Of a stretch of DNA of 55,920 bases, positions 55,022 through 55,920 are shown one piece after another. A program made the position numbers and the translations under genes. The DNA comes from Rikenellaceae bacterium (GTDB lineage: Bacteria; Bacteroidota; Bacteroidia; Bacteroidales; Rikenellaceae): assembly GCA_030529085.1 (NCBI GenBank), contig JAUMXM010000004.1:15249-71168 (forward strand), written 5' to 3'. The first letter of the stretch is position 1, and each line of letters begins with the position of its first letter. The notes below the pieces were generated by a model that had not been told where the DNA came from, ran no database searches, and was given only the letters and a program-made list of their open reading frames with translations.

Positions 55022-55920
55022 ATGAGCCACCCCATAGCCGAGCGACTGATTGCCTGGTACGAGGCCCACGGCCGTACCCTCCCCTGGCGTACCACGCGCG
55101 AGGCCTACTGCATTTGGCTCTCGGAGGTGATTCTCCAGCAGACGCGCGTCGAGCAGGGAATGGCCTACTACCTCCGCTTCACGGAGCGTTTTCCGACGGT
55201 TTATGACCTCGCGGCCGCCTCCGAAGATGAGGTGCTGAAGCTCTGGCAGGGATTGGGCTACTACAGCCGCGCCCGCAACCTCCACGCCGCCGCCAAGCAG
55301 GTGGTCGAGGAGTTCGGAGGGTCGTTCCCCGACACGGTCGAGGCACTGCGCACACTGCGTGGCGTGGGCGACTACACCGCCGCAGCCATCGCCTCGATCG
55401 CCTTCGACCGCCCTGCAGCCGTTGTCGATGGGAATGTCTATCGCGTTTTGGCACGCCTCTTCGACCTCGAAACAGCGATCGATACGACCGAGGGGAAGCG
55501 CACCTTTGCTGCGCTGGCCGAGGAGCTGCTCGAGAGGCAACGCCCCGCGACTTACAACCAGGCGATTATGGATTTCGGAGCCTTGGTCTGCACGCCGCAA
55601 AGCCCCAGCTGCACCGATTGTCCCCTCCGCGACCTTTGTCAAGCCCTTGCCGCCAAGAGTGTCGCCTCGCGCCCCGTCAAGCAGGGCCGCACGAAGATTC
55701 GCGACCGCTACTTCAGCTACCTGCACCTCACGGATGGGAGCCACACGCTCCTGCACCGCCGCACAGCCGGGGATATTTGGCAGGGCTTGTACGAATTTCC
55801 GCTTATTGAGACCCCCTCGGAGGTCGATTTTGCCCGCCTGACCGCCACCGAGGAGTTCCAACGCCTCGCGGGCGATAGCCGCTTCAAGCTCACCGCCACG
55901 CGCCGTATGGCTGCCCACCA
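55022..55920 (+). CDS. mutY: A/G-specific adenine glycosylase MutY (cut by the right edge)
   Basis: DNA repair enzyme that removes A opposite 8-oxoG. 299 residues are visible from the ATG at 55022. Catalytic Glu35 lies in SEVILQQT, the helix-hairpin-helix is LRGVGDYTAAAIAS (112-125), and catalytic Asp136 is in VVDGNVYR. The [4Fe-4S] cysteines are Cys190, 197, 200 and 206 (C-X6-C-X2-C-X5-C). The C-terminal NUDIX-like 8-oxoG-recognition domain begins near 225 and runs off the window. No frameshift is seen. Confidence 0.96.
   Translation, partial: MSHPIAERLIAWYEAHGRTLPWRTTREAYCIWLSEVILQQTRVEQGMAYYLRFTERFPTVYDLAAASEDEVLKLWQGLGYYSRARNLHAAAKQVVEEFGGSFPDTVEALRTLRGVGDYTAAAIASIAFDRPAAVVDGNVYRVLARLFDLETAIDTTEGKRTFAALAEELLERQRPATYNQAIMDFGALVCTPQSPSCTDCPLRDLCQALAAKSVASRPVKQGRTKIRDRYFSYLHLTDGSHTLLHRRTAGDIWQGLYEFPLIETPSEVDFARLTATEEFQRLAGDSRFKLTATRRMAAH

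Noticed and set aside
1-55920. CRISPR arrays, tRNA or rRNA genes, complete insertion sequences
   Set aside because: I saw no regularly spaced identical repeats with spacers, no tRNA T-arm/acceptor pattern and no transposase. This was by eye; a tRNA and IS search would be decisive.

Overview
This window reads as chromosomal DNA of a GC-rich member of the Bacteroidales. Supporting features are SusC/SusD-type uptake genes, a one-protein hybrid two-component regulator, an LpxC-FabZ fusion, a NagB/PIG-L fusion, promoters of the Bacteroidetes TTTG / TAnnTTTG type, and almost no Shine-Dalgarno signals. Heavy use of TCG serine codons and the high GC content suggest a Rikenellaceae/Alistipes-like organism; that assignment is inference.

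Layout. (1) 1-2043: the edge of a prophage or prophage remnant, with a truncated terminase large subunit, an unknown small protein and a divergent HTH-S24 repressor. (2) 2090-3900: kduI-kduD, hexuronate intermediates. (3) 3962-5081: an alpha/beta-hydrolase lipoprotein and a small orphan gene. (4) 5117-12290: an L-arabinose operon (mutarotase lipoprotein, SSS symporter, araD, araA, araB) behind a near-consensus promoter with an inverted repeat at the start site. (5) 12342-21961: a tightly packed minus-strand operon for glucuronoxylan: esterase, GPH-type symporter, GH10 xylanase, GH43 xylosidase, GH67 alpha-glucuronidase, UxuA and UxuB. (6) 22216-23889: a divergent GH43 lipoprotein. (7) 23944-29049: a GLUG-repeat lipoprotein and the hybrid two-component regulator. 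(8) 29198-37349: a GH35/DUF5597-type lipoprotein and the susC-susD-SGBP uptake operon. (9) 37960-40800: a large surface GH10 xylanase whose catalytic domain is split by three carbohydrate-binding-like modules. (10) 40960-55920: core genes: nagB, nagB/PIG-L fusion, tonB-like; lpxC-fabZ, lpxA; rimP-nusA-infB; a CoA-transferase; a CPA1 antiporter; mutY (cut by the right edge).

How it fits together. Regions 5-9 form one polysaccharide utilisation locus for (arabino)glucuronoxylan. The large GH10 cuts xylan at the cell surface, SGBP/SusD/SusC capture and import oligosaccharides, and periplasmic GH67, GH10, GH43 and esterase trim them. The GPH symporter imports the products for a signal-less cytoplasmic GH43, and UxuB/UxuA carry glucuronate towards KDG. 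Region 4 takes the arabinose and region 2 a parallel uronate branch. Xylose isomerase, xylulokinase and uronate isomerase are not in the window.

The most interesting unexplained signals are these: a direct-repeat motif with a 20-bp period upstream of the locus promoters, a good candidate for the regulator's binding site; a TAAC-TAC-GTTA inverted repeat in the arabinose operon; the triple insertion in GH10; degenerate 10-bp repeat arrays in four intergenic sites; and a GLUG lipoprotein directly behind the regulator.
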